A stretch of 64,000 nucleotides of DNA, taken from assembly GCA_023395515.1 (NCBI GenBank), contig JAEWZB010000114.1, forward strand, positions 1 to 64,000, read 5' to 3'. The notes beneath the pieces were generated by a model. That model did not search any database and was not told where the DNA came from. It worked only from the letters and a program-made list of their open reading frames with translations. The stretch comes from Bacillota bacterium (lineage in GTDB: Bacteria > Bacillota > Syntrophomonadia > Syntrophomonadales > Syntrophomonadaceae). The translations under genes were made by a program, and so were the position numbers. How positions within the stretch are numbered: position 1 is the stretch's first letter; each line of letters opens with the position of its first letter. Below, one piece after another: positions 63,512 through 64,000 of this stretch.

Positions 63512-64000
63512 GCCATGCTCCTTTTCTTAAAATCGGCCGGCCTTCCTGCATCTCTATTACCGTATGGGCCAGAATGTGCAAAGAATGGTTCAGCCATGCC
63601 AGTGCCTGCATGTAGTGCCGGGTTTCCTGACTGTAATCCTCGTCCTCGAACTCACTGATGGTTACCGCTATAATACAGTCTGCCCGGCGGGAAAGCAACT
63701 TTATATCCTCCAGTACTTCCAGGGCAGATACACCCTGGTCAAACATCGCATTTGACAATAGATTAGATACATCCTCCACCAGTGCTACCGCATCTGCAGG
63801 TATATCCGAGTCACCCACAGTATAGGGAAGCTCCAGAGTAACAAAGCCTAAGCCGGCGCGCCCGGCTATATGTTTTTGCACCCGGGCCGCTCCTTCTTCA
63901 CCATAGGGCAGCATGGTGGCAAGGTAATAGCGTTTCTGTCTAAGCTGAACTGCTAAGGCCTCGGCAAAAGCACTTTTTCCGCTGCTGTTTTTGCCCATTA
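63498..64000 (-). CDS. cobU: Adenosylcobinamide kinase/guanylyltransferase CobU (5' end outside window)
   Basis: At least 166 residues of CobU, with the P-loop GKNSSGKSAFAEALA at the visible N-terminus and the guanylylation histidine expected in the region RVQKHIAGR. CobU normally has a few residues before the P-loop, so the true start is probably just beyond the window even though an ATG occurs at 63998. It heads the visible part of the cobalamin nucleotide-loop genes: cobU-cobS-cobC-cbiB-cobD-cobQ-cbiC. Confidence 0.88.
   Translation of the reverse strand, partial: MGKNSSGKSAFAEALAVQLRQKRYYLATMLPYGEEGAARVQKHIAGRAGLGFVTLELPYTVGDSDIPADAVALVEDVSNLLSNAMFDQGVSALEVLEDIKLLSRRADCIIAVTISEFEDEDYSQETRHYMQALAWLNHSLHILAHTVIEMQEGRPILRKGAWHELA

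Overview
The window looks like the replication-origin region of a low-GC, endospore-forming Firmicute of the class Clostridia. Evidence for this is the order rpmH-dnaA-dnaN-recF-remB-gyrB-gyrA, a large SRP RNA of the Bacillus type, a T-box, and the sporulation-linked genes yyaC and bofA. The metabolic content (family I CoA-transferases, acyl-CoA dehydrogenase, MaoC hydratase, a 2-oxoacid:ferredoxin oxidoreductase, a membrane pyrophosphatase and a cobalamin operon) suits a strict anaerobe that ferments or syntrophically oxidises organic acids, possibly a Syntrophomonas relative. That placement is inference from gene content only.

Layout. 1-15,100: the left replichore arm, mostly on the minus strand. 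It holds a cut-off YkvI-like membrane protein, yyaC, a bactofilin/M23 peptidase pair, parAB with two perfect parS sites, noc-rsmG-mnmG-mnmE, and jag-yidC-yidD-rnpA-rpmH. A glutaconate-type CoA-transferase pair and a decayed mobile-element-like stretch sit between parA and noc. 15,100-23,600: oriC with DnaA boxes, then dnaA, dnaN, recF, remB, gyrB, gyrA. 23,680-30,260: pdxS, then a T-box-led serine block (class V aminotransferase, serA, serS), then four tRNA-Ser and two tRNA-Arg genes with tadA among them. 30,320-33,920: a more GC-rich block with a MarR regulator, a MATE exporter and an MFS exporter, probably acquired. 33,947-46,317: a GntR/FadR regulator, an IlvD/Edd dehydratase, a CBS-PAS sigma-54 activator, and a clear -24/-12 promoter leading into a branched-chain-type ABC transporter, CoA-transferase, acyl-CoA dehydrogenase and MaoC hydratase. 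46,890-50,093: membrane pyrophosphatase and xpt. 50,245-53,754: SRP RNA, dnaX, ybaB, recR, yaaL, bofA. 54,049-57,558: a P-loop protein and a four-subunit 2-oxoacid:ferredoxin oxidoreductase. 57,738-64,000: the late part of a cobalamin operon on the minus strand, running off the window end.

How it fits together. The housekeeping backbone follows the Bacillus subtilis order (pdxS, serS, tadA, ffs, dnaX, yaaK, recR, yaaL, bofA) with metabolic cassettes inserted. The largest insert is about 20 kb between tadA and ffs. The most system-like part is the sigma-54-controlled cassette at 36.6-46.3 kb: substrate uptake (LivKHMGF), CoA activation, dehydrogenation and hydration, each done by one gene in one run, behind one activator and one promoter. 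The second is the serine block, which joins serine synthesis, charging and the tRNA-Ser genes. Many track-style longest reading frames were shortened here to starts with a proper ribosome binding site.
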